Assembly (NCBI GenBank): GCA_043228905.1
Contig: JBHGNT010000002.1
Location: 930,001-994,000, forward strand
Source: Azolla caroliniana
Lineage: Eukaryota; Polypodiophyta
DNA length: 64,000 nucleotides
Direction of reading: 5' to 3'
Shown: positions 34,640 through 46,602 of the stretch, in pieces
Numbering within the stretch: position 1 is the stretch's first letter
How the letters are laid out: every line of letters starts with the position of its first letter
Program-made: the position numbers and the translations under genes
Notes under the pieces: generated by a model
Seen by the model: the letters and a program-made list of their open reading frames with translations, nothing else
The model's database searches: none
What the model was told of the DNA's origin: nothing

Positions 34640-35255
34640 GCGCTAGAGAGGAGAGGTGGTGTTTGTATTTCGGTGAGAAAATCACCGGATATCGCCATTT
34701 TGGATCATGGCATACTGATAAATGGAAGGGTCATGTTCTGCTATCTGGAATGGAGGAATGTGAAATTTGGGGTGTTGAATGTTTATGCACCAAATAGTAG
34801 CAGTGAGAGGACCTCATTTTGGAGTGATCTGGCAAACAAAATTCCCTCCTATGACAACAGGATAGTAGCAGGAGATTTCAACATTACTGAGAGAATCGAT
34901 GATTGTTTGGGGGCTCACTCGAACTTGTTATAGGGAGAGGAGCTTAAAGCATGGGGTTTCTTAATTGCTATGCTTGGAATAAGAGATTCTTGGTATTCTA
35001 GTATGGTGGTTGAGGAGAATTCCTTGTGGTTTTCACGATTTGGTTGGAAGGAGAGTGAAGCATGTCACTCTAGATTGGACTGCATCTATGTGAGCCCTAG
35101 AATTGAGGATTGGAGCGGTTGCACATCCATTCTAGCTGGCTTTACCTACTCTGATCACCTTCTAGTTTCCTTGACTCTCGATCCTATTCACAAGAAGAAG
35201 AGTGAGTGCAATTTGAGGATTCCTTCGAAGATTTTTGGTATACAGAAGGTTTAGG
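34640..35255 (+). pseudogene. LINE-B apurinic-type endonuclease domain
   Basis: AP-endonuclease-like fold cut by a TAG near 34932 and a later TAG at 35252. Motifs: LNVYAPNSS, GDFNITE, SRLDCIYVS and the terminal YSDHLLVSL. This is the LINE endonuclease that nicks target DNA. Confidence 0.75.
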
Positions 35256-38000
35256 ATGAAGTGATTAACATCTGGTCAGCATCACCATCATCCGACGACC
35301 CGATACAGGTATTGGAGGAAAAGATTATTAATTCTTCACATGCTCTTCAAAAAGCGGTTAGAGAGAAGCTGGTAAGGTGTCAATCCCAGCTACAACGCAT
35401 GAGGAACGCAATCATCTTAGCTCAAAAGCTTACGCAAGTGGACCCACAATGTTCTTGGGCGAAAGATAGACTTCAGGAAGCCACAAGGGTGTTGCAGGAG
35501 ATTAGGCAGCAATCCTCTTTAGAAAGTCGGCAACATGGTGGGTTGTTAAGGGAGATAAAGTTAAGAGGGAGTTTTTTCTTACCAAGGCTCCAAAACTGAA
35601 GGGAAAGTCTATTCTAAGTCTTAAGCGAGAGGATGATTCAGTGACAACTGACCAAGATGAAATCTTGCAAATGGCAACAAAGTATTACAGAGACCTTTTA
35701 GCTCCAACATTGACAGAAGCCCCACTGATTAACTTGATGCATCATGTAGTTGCATGCTTGAAGACCAGGATAGGAGAGGTAGCCAAAACATAATTGTCAA
35801 AGACCATAGAGAAGGAGGAGTTTGTATCGAGGCTAGATAGGATTCATATCAGGGCTTGCCTTGCAGTTGACAGCCTTCCCAAAGCCTTCTTCGTTGAATT
35901 CTGGGAGCATATTTTTCCTAGTTTGGAAGCTGAAATTTTCGCTAACATACTAGTGTAGAGAGTCAAGCCCTTCCTAGGAGATATCATCCAGACCAATCAA
36001 ACCGGTTTCATGGAGCATCGATCTATTATAGACAACGTGATATTGTTTTGGGAGGCTGTTGCAACAACGAGGGAGACCAAACAAAACTTAGCTTGTTTGA
36101 TGCTTGACTTCGAGAAAGCCTATGATCGAGTGCAATGGTATTTCCTTGAAGAAGTGATGAAGGTGATTGAGTTACCATGGGAATGGAGGTGTGCTGCTCA
36201 AGCCTTATATAGGAATGGCTCAAGTAAGGTGTTGATTGCAGGGAGGAAAGGAGCTACAATCTCTCTAACTAGATCCATTAGGCAAGGTTGTCCTCTCGCC
36301 CCCTTTCTATTCATCTTTATTAGTGAAGCAATGTCTGTCTTTTTGAATAGTCAGATGGCAAATTTACATGGTCTTTCAATCCCTAACACAAGGAAGTCCT
36401 TGCTCGACTCGGAGTCCATGGACGATACAATGCTATACCTTCAAGCTAATGAAGCGAATATGGGGAGGTCATAAATTGCTATCGATCTCTTTTGCAAAGC
36501 ATCGGGAGCCGCCATCAATTGGAATAAGTCCAAGGGTTTTTGGATTAGCTCAGAGGCAGAGCCGGTATGGAAACCAAATGTTGATTTAAGATGGAATGCA
36601 AAAGAGGAAGACACCAGATATCTGGGAATGTGGATTAGTGTAGATGTCGACAAAAGAATATAGTTGCAACAAATTCAAAGTAAAATTTGCAACAAAATCC
36701 GCATTTGGGCAGGGATGAATTTATCATTAGATGGCAGGATCATAATAGCTAAGCATGTGCTCTTGTCTATGCTGTGACAACGGCAACTAAACTATCATGG
36801 TCTACGTTTATTCTTCCCAAAAGTAAGGGGGGTTTAGGATTGATCGACCCTAGAGTAAAAAGTCAATCATTGTTGTGTAAGGTATTGGTAAGGAGCTTGC
36901 TGCTCGGAAATTAGTTATGGAAAACGTTGATGTTTAATATGAGCATCCTTTGGAGTCCACGACTAGGTGGGCATTGGAAGCCACATAAATCATGGCTATT
37001 TTGCATGGACTTAAAGCTTAGGAAATCTAATCGGTTGGCTGATCGCACATGTATGTCAATGATGAAGGTGTGGGGTATGCTTCGTGGGCATCTTAGCCGT
37101 ATAGGTCCACGTACTAATGCTGAATGGATGCACCAACCCCTATTGTGGAACAAGACCTTAAAGTCGACCGAGGGGAATATGCTTGGCCAGAGCAAGAGTA
37201 TGCCGTGGGCTATATTGCATGGTGTTGGGATTCAATCAATGGCAAATTGGATGCAGTTGTCCCCTAGTAATCGGGATAAACTATATGAAGACGCGGGAAA
37301 GTTCAGAAATGGTAGGAAGATGCTTGACCTAGTCGATAAAGTTGTTTACTCTGTTCCTATTAGTAATGGGGAAGAGCGCGAATGGTTCAGACAATGTGAT
37401 GATGCCAGAAAAGTTATCAATGCCAAGGCTATAGGAAAGAATGGGAAGATCATCCAGTTGGGATCAGTAGTTGTAAGTGCTCATTGGTCCTCGATTAGAA
37501 TTGTGGCACGAGGTGGTAAGAAATGGAAGGTGAATCCATTAGTCGATGAGGTTGAGGAGGATTGGATCTTGTATGTAGTCGAAGGCAAGCCACTTGAGTG
37601 TTTAGAATGGGATCCTACAGAATATACGTGGAGGGACGAACAAGGTAAATCACGTGGTTTCTTTGACTACTCAACTCAACTCACTTGGGGAGATATTTAT
37701 GCTTGCATCGTGAGAAGTGTGTTAAAAAATGGACCCATGTAGCTGTTGACTCGGTCTTCGTGGATAAAACCAAGAGTAGGATATGGAACTCAACCCTCCC
37801 CGAGAGGGTCAAGGTGTTTTTTTGGTTAATCACCCATCGAGCTATTCCAACCGGAGAGTGGTTGGGTAAAAGGGGTGGCATGAGTAATTGCAAGGCCTGT
37901 GGAGCGAGTGTGGAGGACATCACACATTGTTTATGGAGCTGCCCGCGAGCTTCCAACCAAAGAGTGGCTAGGGAAAAGGGGTGGCATGAGTAATTGCAAG
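35256..38000 (+). pseudogene. LINE-B reverse transcriptase and C-terminal region, decayed
   Basis: RT motifs at 36000-36470: QTGFMEHRSI-type fingers, LDFEKAYDRVQW and IRQGCPLAPFLFI. The catalytic YADD position is degenerate (SMDDTMLYL). Later segments include W-rich connection sequence and a zf-RVT motif (NCKACG...ITHCLWSCP, 37887-37943). A 100-bp tandem duplication disrupts that end. Multiple stops; not functional. Confidence 0.7.
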
Positions 38001-38060
38001 GCCTGTGAGTGAGTGTGGAGGACATCCCACATTGTTTATGGAGCTGCTTGCGAGCCCAAG
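37850..38060 (+). repeat. Tandem duplication inside the LINE-B zinc-finger region
   Basis: GGGGTGGCATGAGTAATTGC, then AAGGCCTGTG, GAGTGTGGAGGACATC and CACATTGTTTATGGAGCTGC, occur twice, at about 37873-37943 and 37978-38047, with few differences. Confidence 0.85.
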
Positions 38061-38802
38061 AAGTTTGGACGAGGAGCTTAAGAATTCTGGCTCGATGCGG
38101 GGTTGAAGTTCAGATATCAAGTGCAATAGTTGTTTGGTGCGCTATAGAATAGGTTGCATGGTTTCATGGGTGGAATGGAAATAATCCTTCTTTAAAGGTG
38201 GTGAATGGAACAATTCAACCTGGAGCTCAAGGAGGTTCATTCTTCATACAAGAGCGGTACGCAGATATTTGCTTTTTAGTGGTTGGCCTTACTGTTTGGC
38301 AAGTGTGGGTATCTAGGTGCAAGGAGTCGTTTACTGGGAAGCAAACCCCATCGGTTGAGAGTTTAATGATGATTTGGTTTAATTTGATTTCTACGATACA
38401 AGGAAAGTTTGACACCCTTTAGGGGCCCTCTGATGCGAGTGAAGAAGCTATATACCATACCGCTTTCTTCTTAAATGGAGAGGTTCTATGATGCTACAGA
38501 TTGTGGATGGCAATGCAAAGTGAACTTATCAGCCACCCAGGTGACTGTTTCCTCCTAGGGTACCAAACATAGAGGTAGGTGCTAAATTGTGAAGAGATTG
38601 GAGGGTGTCTTTGTTGAATGTGGGTTGTGTGAGGCTCATGTGGAGGGGAGTTTATCGAGTAATTCTGTGTTGAGGCTTTGTTGCTTCATTTATACATGAT
38701 GTTTTCTTGTAGCCATTGCAAAGTGGCTTGTAACATATGAGTTGTATATTATCCTATGTACTTTTTCTTAACTAATGGAAGTAGAAATTTTTTGGAAAAA
38801 AA

Positions 38803-39749
38803 AACTTAAAAGTATTTATTTTATTTTTTAATAAAACAACAAATAAATAAAAAGTAAGTAAATAAAATAATACAAAGGTTCATTGATTCCCCACTTTTTA
38901 TTCTTGAATGTTACGGATGGTGAATACCACGAATATCACGCATGGGTCAATCTATGCATACAACATACACATACAAAGGCACATAAAACACACACACACA
39001 CACACACAAACTTACTTACTATGGTGTCCATGAAGAGCTACTTATTATGATGGTAATTGAAGAGCTACAACACCATTGCATATGGATGGAGATGGATGGG
39101 TTTGGTAATTCTCGGGTCTGGTAATGCTAGGAGGGAGGGTGTGGATGCCCCAATGCAAATGTCTATTCCAACGCGTCGGTATGATGGTAAATTACTATCA
39201 AGATCTCATTGTTGGTAAGAATTGGGCCTACTTGTTGTCGGTATGATGGTAAATTACAAGGGGAGTTACGTTAGAAAGAACGAAGAAGAGTGAGAATATA
39301 AAAGGACACAAAAATGAGAGGGGGAAAATTGTATATCCATTACATGCCCATAAGGGGTTTATATAATACATCCAATGTAACGGTTACATGACCGTTATAA
39401 ATAAGACCGTTACGCATTCTTATACACATTCACAATTATGTACATGTGTCCATACACATACTCATCCTCACACACTCATTTACTTTACACATACAATCAA
39501 CCACATCATTACACCTACCCTTATGCCTCCTTGTATATTTTTTATGGGTAACTCTACTTTCAGCCGTGGGACGCCTACATGAAAACCGAATTTGATACCA
39601 TAGATTGACATATTCGTATTCGTCGGGTTTCCCATTCGAATGCAAACGAATACGAATACGAATGGGTGGTCAAGTATTTATTTAACCCAAAAAATGAAAA
39701 AGAGAACTCTCTCTTTTTTAATTTCCTAGGATAATAAAAAAGGAACTTG
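38803..39749. other. AT-rich flank with CA microsatellite and short direct repeats
   Basis: Begins with the remainder of the unit interrupted by LINE-B. Contains a (CA)n run at about 38990-39008, two copies of GTCGGTATGATGGTAAATTAC at about 39176 and 39238, and an ATTCGTATTCG/CGAATACGAAT-rich inverted segment at 39608-39690. No gene seen. Confidence 0.5.
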
Positions 39750-40154
39750 TTAATAAAAAGAGATAATAAAAGAGGGACTTGGGGACTTCATTATAAATGT
39801 GTCAATTTGTTCGCCTTCTTTCATTTGTAAATTCATTAATGCTCTTAATGAAAATATTTTAGTTGTCCCGTCAGATGGTTGATGAATCTTTCGCAAATAC
39901 TCCCATGTTTCATTTGTTGTGTGTAAGTTTCGAACATAATCGACTTGGTCGTCACTTAAGTGCATTATTATCTCCATTCTAGTGTCAAGGTCTCTGCTTT
40001 TCCACGTGCTCATCCTAGGTTCTTGTTCAGCCATTTTCATGGAACCATCTATTATATCGTTTAGATTATTACGCTCCATTATCAACTTCATCCATGTCTT
40101 CCACATCTTGTAATTGTGAGTAGTTAGTTTTTCAACTACATATTTTCTTACCAT
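39750..40154 (-). pseudogene. Copia gag N-terminal fragment
   Basis: Minus-strand sequence matching the copia gag/UBN2-type pattern: LTTHNYKMWKTWMKLIM, then D.VRNLHTTNETWEYLRKIHQ and LRALMNLQMKEGEQIDTFI. Only about the first 125 residues remain; the rest is lost to the left. A TGGTATCAGAGC primer site lies upstream at 40285-40274, so this is the 5' end of a truncated copia element unrelated to Copia-1 to -3 at close range. Confidence 0.75.
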
Positions 40155-40285
40155 ACTTGATGGATTTGTAGGATGGTGATTGTCTGATGTGGATGTGGAC
40201 AGGTTTTCTGATTCTTCTTCAAACTCAATCCAAGAACAAAATGTTTTTTGTTTTGATTGATGTCTCTAATTTTGCTCTGATACCA

Positions 40286-40520
40286 TGTAAGAAATCAAGC
40301 AATAACACAAAAGATAGGAAGAAGATAACAGGGGGAGAGAGAGAGAGATCAAGAAACTAACAATTGTATTTCTCACACCACGTGAATAGTGGTTACAATG
40401 TGTATATAAGGAAGAAAGATATATTAACGTCTTCTAAGGCCAAAATTGGCCCATGAGACAATTAGTTTACAACAAAATGGGATATTTACCCATTCATCGA
40501 AAGTGAAAATAAAATAAAAA
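40286..40520 (-). repeat. Probable 5' LTR of the truncated copia element (outer end not determined)
   Basis: Starts TGTAAGAAATC directly after the primer-binding-site complement (40274-40285) and contains a GA tract and a TATATA-containing stretch near 40401. With no partner LTR the far end cannot be placed; 40520 is a guess. Confidence 0.45.
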
Positions 40521-40929
40521 TAAAAATAGAGCTTAAGCTAAATAGTTCTAGTAAAATAACAAACATGTTCTACAATGAAATGGCCTTATACTAGGCCTAG
40601 TTTCATTTCCATCCAAGTCTCTTGAAAAGAAGCGGGAGGTCAAAGGGTTTCGATGTCGATGTGCCCCCCTTGTGGTCCTAATGTAGAAGGTACCCCAAAC
40701 ATAGCTTCTAGTCGGCGTACCTCACGTTTCCTTATCTTCTTAATCGTTTCTACTCCACGTCGAGTTGTTTTGAATCCCAACATCCGAGGCTATTTGATTG
40801 TTCTTTGCATTTATGCTTCCTCAAGAGAGAGGCCGAGTGGGGTAAGTGTATCCACATTCATCGTCTCCCCTTGTTCCTGAAAAATTACACTATTTACATG
40901 TTGATGAATATTAAAAGGGGTATGATTAA
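40521..40929. other. Unassigned stretch left of Gypsy-2
   Basis: May be the rest of the copia LTR or flanking DNA. No coding sequence was recognised. Confidence 0.3.
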
Positions 40930-40934
40930 CACAT

Positions 40935-41360
40935 TGTCAGGAATAGTACTAAAGCAGAGATGGAATTAGTACTAAGAAGAGTAGTACTATTAGTACTAAG
41001 AGGACGGGACTGCGTAAGATTCCCGAGAGAGAGGAAGTGAGAAGCGGAGAGAAAGAGAAATAGGATGATGACAACAGCTCTTATATTATATGAAAGATAA
41101 GTACAAATCGGCTAAGAGGCTTAAGACTGGTGTTGAACCAATTTGGTTCAAAACAATGCCTTGTGCCTCCTTTTATAGTGTTTTTAGGAATAATCCTGAA
41201 GCTTCTAGAATGTTCCAGAGAGATCTGGAATATACATCAATTTTCTATGATAAAGCATAAATGAAAATAATATCCTACAAAATACAATTCATAGTCTAAT
41301 GGTAAGAGCTCGACCCATGTAGCATAAGGTCATGGGTTTGAGTCTTGCCATATCATGACA
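40935..41360 (-). repeat. Gypsy-2 3' LTR (left copy)
   Basis: 426 bp, TG...CA on the plus strand as TGTCAGG...CATGACA, preceded on the minus strand by the polypurine tract AAGGAGGAGATAG. Confidence 0.9.
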
Positions 41361-41371
41361 CTATCTCCTCC

Positions 41372-44300
41372 TTAAAGACGACGAGTGGAACGAGTCGGCG
41401 CTAATTGCGGACCAGGTTTGTCCGGATACTTTCGGTGGAAATCAGCAAGAAGATCTTGTGCATTGGCAACATGCTCGACGGGTTCCCAAGTACGTTCGCT
41501 CGGACTATAACCGAGCCAATCGACCAAGTAATAAAGTTTGTTGCGAACAAGTTTGGAATCGAGGATGGCAACAACTTCATACTCCGAGCCGACGTCCAAC
41601 TCTAGCGGGGGCGGCGGTGGTGTCACACGATCGGGAATGGTGTTTGCTTTATAAGGCTCAAGAAGAGAACAATGGAAAACCAGATGTATCTGAAGCTGCG
41701 GAGGGAGATCAAGGCGGAAGGTGACATCATTAATCTTCCCCGTAATACGGAAAGGACCGAGTCGTCGATAATCCAACTTGTCGCACGGTCGAGTAGTCTT
41801 GATGTGACGATGTAAGAGCCATACTCGATCTCCGATGGCAAAAGAGGAGGGAATCCGATGACGATTCACATACGTCTTCTGTGTGTGTTGAGCATGACGA
41901 AGGTGAGTAGAGAGATCCATCTGGATCTTGCGTAGCCTCTCCAAATGATCCTCGGCACGAGGGTTGGTAGGTAGCTCCGGAGTGTCGATCACCGACCAGC
42001 GAGGATGGAAACCGGTATAAGCGAAAAATGGGGAGACCCGAGTCGAGGAGTGAATAGCATTATTATACGCAAACTCCGCAAAGTGGAGAATCTCGGCCCA
42101 ATCGTCCTGTTGATAACTCAGGAAACACCGGAGATATTGCTCCAGCGTTTGGTTTGTTCGTTCCGCTTGTCCGTCGGTCTGAGGATGGTAGCCGGAGGAG
42201 AGGTTGCAGGAGACCTTGAGCATCTTGAAGAGATGCTGCCAAAATTTGGAGACAAATTGCGGGCCTCGGTCACTGATAATATTGTCTAGGAGGCCATGAT
42301 GCCGAAATACCTCACGCATAACAAGAGCGACGGTTTCCTCGCTAATGATGGCTTTAGTACATGGCACAAAATGTGCCATCTTCGTATATCGATCGACGAC
42401 GGTTAGGATAGCATCGAACCCCTTCGAGACCGGCAGATCTGTGATAAAATCAAGACAAATAGACTGCCATGTCTTACTTGGAATCGGTAAAGGTTCCAAC
42501 AAGCCATATGGATGGTGTCGTGGCATCTTTGCTCGGCAGCAAGCATCACAGGTCCGAACGTAGTCGTCGACAAAACGGCACATGTGGGGCCACCAAAAAG
42601 ATCGCTACACTAGCTCCAACGTCTTAGTACTACCGAAATGTCCCGTCGTATGGGTGTCGTGACAATGTTGGACGATTTGAAGGCGATAGGAGCAATCGGG
42701 GACATATACGCGCTTTTTAAAGAATAACAAACCATCATGATATTTGAATTGTCGGTAGTCAATACCTGGTTGTTGAGACTGAGAACAGGATGCCCGAGAA
42801 GTATCAATGTGCGCCAGGATGTCTTGAGCAAAACTATCCGTCTTCAAGGTTGCACGTATGTCATCGGTAATCCGTGAATCCATCGGGGTGTGAAAAATCC
42901 GCGTCGTGTGCAATCGTGTTGGTCCCAAGATTACTTGCTTTTGATTATCAAATGTTGCGTCACCAGGACGAGGTGCAAGATATGAACGCCGTGATAGTGC
43001 ATCTGCTTTTCCTTGCTGCTTCCCCGGTCGATATGTGATTTTGAAGTCGAAATGCGTGAGGAATTGCGCCCACCGAGCTTGCCGTCGATTTAGTAAGCGA
43101 GCGTTTTGAAAATAAGCAAGATTTTTATGATCGCTAAAGACAATGACCTAATGTGGAGAGCCCTCTAAGAAATGCCGCCATTGTACAAATGAATCCACGA
43201 TGGCTAATAACTCCTTGTCATGTATTTCGTAGTTGATTTTTGCGACATCGAATTTGCGCGAATGGAAAGCCACCGGATGCAACTCTTCTTTATCGCCTTG
43301 TTGAGAAAGGATGCTACCGAGGGCGAAATCTGATGCGTCGGCCTCCATGATGAATGGCTTGCTTGTATCCACATGAGCTAGAATCGGTGCTGATGTAAAG
43401 GCTTTCTTAAGATGCCGAAAAGCCATATCTGCTTCTATGGACCAAAGAAATGCTTGGCCCTTCTTCGTAAGTTGTGTGAGAGGTAAAATAATCTTCGAGT
43501 AATCCTGTATAAACTTACGGTAGAAGTTAGCAAAACCTAGAAAACATTGTACATCTCGTACCGACCGTGGAATTTGCCACTCTAGTACAGTTTGGATTTT
43601 AGCTGGATCCATGGCGATGCCCTTTGAGGAGATGACGTAGCCTAGAAATTCCACTTGCTTGCAGTCAAAGCTACATTTTTCTAGCTTGGCATAAAGACCA
43701 TTCTCGCGGAGTCGCTTTAGTACTAATAGTACATGAGAATCGTGCTCTTCCTGGGTCTTCGAATAAATCAACAGATCATCCAGATAAATGATCAAACAGA
43801 TATCCAAGAGGTCTCTGAATATATCATTTGCCATGTGTTGGAAGACTGTGGGTGCATTGGTTAGGCCAAACGGCATAACAGTATACTCGAAATGCCCATA
43901 CCGCGTGCGAAAGGCGGTCTTCCACTCATCTCCTGGTTGGATCCGCACGAGATTATACGCTCCTTGTAGGTCGATTTTAGTAAAAAACTTGGCACCATTA
44001 ACTCGCTCTAAAAGACTTGATATAAGAGGAAGTGCATACCTATTTCGGATGGTGACTTTATTCAATCCGCGGTAATCAACGACAAGACGAAGTGAGCCAT
44101 CTTTCTTCTTGACAAAGAAGATGGGTACACCGGCCGGAGATTTTGAATGGCGGATGAACTCGCTTGCCAAGTTCTCCTCTATGTAGGCTCGAAGGACTTC
44201 TAACTCGGTGGGTGACAAGTTGTAAATTGGTCCCCATGGTGGCTCGGTTCCTGGTTGTAAATCGATGGGACAGTCATAGGGACGGTGATGAGGAAGGGTA

Positions 44301-44947
44301 CCGGCTTTTACCTTGTCAAATACATCGGCATAAGGATGATATTTTGTTGGAAGTTGTACTGAGGAGTCCTTCTTAATAGTGTTGGAAGGATGTACTGATA
44401 TTGCAAATAGGAACATTGCCTCCTTGAGTCCTTCTTCGCGTAGTTGATGGAGTGAAATGGTCGAAACTTGGTGAGTTGATTCTTGGGGTGGTCGATATCG
44501 GACTTCTCTTGTTCTCCAATCTATGGCTGGATTATGTAATTCAAACCAAGGTAATCCTAGGACAATGGGATGCTCTGGACTACTAATTATATTAAATGAT
44601 ATTACACACACAAAACTACCTAGGACAACTTGAATGGGTTCTGATTCTTCTATAATATTCCCGGAAGCAATGGGACGACCATCAATGACTACTACAGATG
44701 CGGGACAAGGAAGTTTTCTTAAGGATATCTGAGAAGCTTGGGCAAAATTTCGATCCATGAAACAGGAATTAGCTCCGGAATCTAAAAGTGCTAGGACGGG
44801 TACTGGGGGAGTACTTTTAGTACTAACAATGACTTGGGCTAGGAACACATTGCTAACTTGCTTGGAAGGAATGGAACCACTAATGGGCTGTACAGATCTA
44901 GGGCTGCTGTCCAACCAAACGGCTCCTATTTTGGCTGGACTCAATCG
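41372..44947 (-). pseudogene. Gypsy-2 pol with two in-frame amber codons
   Basis: Protease, RT, RNase H, integrase and chromodomain in the same order and near-identical sequence to Gypsy-1. The frame is open from the gag overlap through RT (catalytic YLDDLLIYS present). TAG at 43150-43148 follows FLEGSPH in RNase H, the same position as in Gypsy-1. A second TAG at 42607-42605 lies in the integrase zinc-finger region, where Gypsy-1 has CAA. The C-terminal chromodomain is preserved (EYEVVAILDSK...VDWLGY...TWEP). No frameshifts. Confidence 0.88.
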
Positions 44948-44953
44948 TTTAAC
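44904..44953 (-). promoter_or_regulatory. Putative -1 frameshift signal at gag/pol of Gypsy-2
   Basis: Same heptamer, 7-nt spacer and both 10-nt stem arms as Gypsy-1. One substitution in this segment (A to G) falls in the loop, so the stem is unchanged. Confidence 0.65.
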
Positions 44954-46098
44954 TCTTCATCTAATTGACTAAGGATTTCAAATTTATTTGAGATACTTGG
45001 GCTATTAGTACTATGAATACTATCAAACACTCTATTAATACTATTAATACTATCAGACACTCCTAAGGGAAGAATTGACTCGGGTTTAGTACAGGCTACA
45101 ATTTGATTTACCTGTCTTCTTGGCCTATGGGGACAATTGATTGCGATATGCCTTGGTCCACCGCAATAAAGACATAATCGATTTGCACGTCGTCGTTGCT
45201 TTTCTTCTTCCGATAACGGGCCGCGTCGACGCATGGTATCGATCTCCATCGGTGTCGAAGTATTTGCTTGAGGAATATCTCGTGCAAATGGTCTAGCCGC
45301 GACTGCGGCGTAAGTGGGCTCCGGCCTAGTGCGTGGTATCTGTAATTGACATTCCGAACGCCGTTCGAAGAGGCGGTTGTCACATCGAACCGCTCGACTG
45401 ATTGCCTCCGTAAGAGACTTTGGTTCTTTGGGGAAGGTTAGAAGTAGATCTTTGACATCATTTCGTAGGCCATAGCGAAACTGCTCCATTAGTGCTTGAT
45501 CATCCCAGGGTATGTCGGAAGCGAGTAGGCGGAAATCCGCCGCATAGGTAGAGGCTGGACGATCGCCTTGACACAATCGCCAGATCTTGTTGATCGCCGT
45601 CCTGATGCTGTCGGTGTCTCCAAAGCAGGCTTTGAACTCACTGATAAAATCTTCAAAGTTATTAAGCAAGGGTGATTGTTTTTCTAGAAGCGGAGTGAAC
45701 CATGCTAAGGCTGAGCCGCTAAGCAACGTGCCTATTAAGCCGACTCGGGATGCATCAGTGGGGTATCGAGAAGGATGCATTTGGAGGACTAATCGTACCT
45801 GATTAAGGAATCCCCTGAATTGCGATCGCGTTCCATCAAATTTTACAGGAAGTCCAATCTTTGGCTCTTTATGAAATCCTTGGGGACTTGATCCTTGTTG
45901 TTGCAATGCAGCTTCGAGTTGTTGCACCCGTAACGCTAACTCCCCATGTTGTTGCTGCGTTTGTTGCTTTTCTAGAGCGATTTGTTGCAGATCCCCTATC
46001 AGCCGTTGGTTTTCTTGTTCCAGGGCAACAAACTTTTCTTTTAGGCACTGTAACTCGGAGAACACGGATTGATATTCTTGGGCGCTAACAGTAGCCAT
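44941..46098 (-). CDS. Gypsy-2 Gag, 385 aa, intact frame
   Basis: Complete gag frame from ATG 46098 to TGA 44943-44941. N-terminal coiled coil (LQCLKEKFVALEQENQRL and on), capsid region, then a knuckle CLYCGGPRHIAINC that keeps C, C, H and C but has Arg where Gypsy-1 has Gly. It shows the undisrupted form of the Gypsy-1 gag. The end overlaps pol at a GTTAAAC heptamer (plus-strand 44947-44953). Confidence 0.9.
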   Translation of the reverse strand: MATVSAQEYQSVFSELQCLKEKFVALEQENQRLIGDLQQIALEKQQTQQQHGELALRVQQLEAALQQQGSSPQGFHKEPKIGLPVKFDGTRSQFRGFLNQVRLVLQMHPSRYPTDASRVGLIGTLLSGSALAWFTPLLEKQSPLLNNFEDFISEFKACFGDTDSIRTAINKIWRLCQGDRPASTYAADFRLLASDIPWDDQALMEQFRYGLRNDVKDLLLTFPKEPKSLTEAISRAVRCDNRLFERRSECQLQIPRTRPEPTYAAVAARPFARDIPQANTSTPMEIDTMRRRGPLSEEEKQRRRANRLCLYCGGPRHIAINCPHRPRRQVNQIVACTKPESILPLGVSDSINSINRVFDSIHSTNSPSISNKFEILSQLDEELND

Positions 46099-46176
46099 AG
46101 TAGGGGAAAAAGGATAGGAGGATGAGGGAGAAGGACAAGTAGGCTGGATGAAAGAGGAAGGAAAATTGGTTCAAAC

Positions 46177-46602
46177 TGTTAGGAATAGTACTAAAGCAGA
46201 GATGGAATTAGTACTAAGAAGAGTAGTACTATTAGTACTAAGAGGACGGGACTGCGTAAGATTCCCGAGAGAGAGGAAGTGAGAAGAGGAGAGAGAGAGA
46301 AATAGGATGATGACAGCAGCTCTTATATTATATGAAAGATAAGTACAAATCGGCTAAGAGGCTTAAGACTGGTGTTGAACCAATTTGGTTCAAAACAATG
46401 CCTTGTGCCTCCTTTTATAGTGTTTTTAGGAATAATCCTGAAGCTTCTAGAATGTTCCAGAGAGATCTGGAATATACATCAATTTTCTATGATAAAGCAT
46501 AAATGAAAATAATATCCTACAAAATACAATTCATAGTCTAATGGTAAGAGCTCGACCCATGTAGCATAAGGTCATGGGTTCGAGTCTTGCCATATCATGA
46601 CA
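46177..46602 (-). repeat. Gypsy-2 5' LTR (right copy)
   Basis: 426 bp. Has the same TATA box, the GAACCAAATTGGTTC palindrome, AGTACT words and tRNA-like segment as Gypsy-1. The self-primer site complement AAATTGGTTCAA lies just outside at 46163-46174. Confidence 0.9.
46534..46592 (+). other. tRNA-like segment with Pol III A and B boxes in the Gypsy LTR
   Basis: Plus strand (antisense to the element): TAGTCTAATGG (46534-46544) fits an A box. GACC...GGTC can pair as an anticodon-like stem, and GGTTCGAGTC (46577-46586) fits a B box. The same segment occurs in the other three LTRs with small changes. Confidence 0.45.

Larger units (their letters stand above)
34450..38802 (+). mobile_element. LINE-B, decayed L1-type non-LTR retrotransposon
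   Basis: Inserted within a duplicated AT-rich unit. The left flank ends in ...AATAGATAT; the right flank resumes ACTTAAAAGTATTT after an A-rich tail (about 38793-38802), which in the neighbouring uninterrupted unit (34267-34377) is continuous. Endonuclease, RT and a zinc-knuckle region occur in order on the plus strand with many stops and frameshifts. Confidence 0.75.
40935..46602 (-). mobile_element. Gypsy-2, second copy of the chromovirus family
   Basis: LTRs 40935-41360 and 46177-46602, 426 bp each, differing at about five sites. Flanking 5-mers CACAT (40930-40934) and CACAG (46603-46607) look like a target duplication with one later change. Same internal structure as Gypsy-1, on the opposite strand. 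Gag is open; pol has two in-frame TAG codons. Confidence 0.92.
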
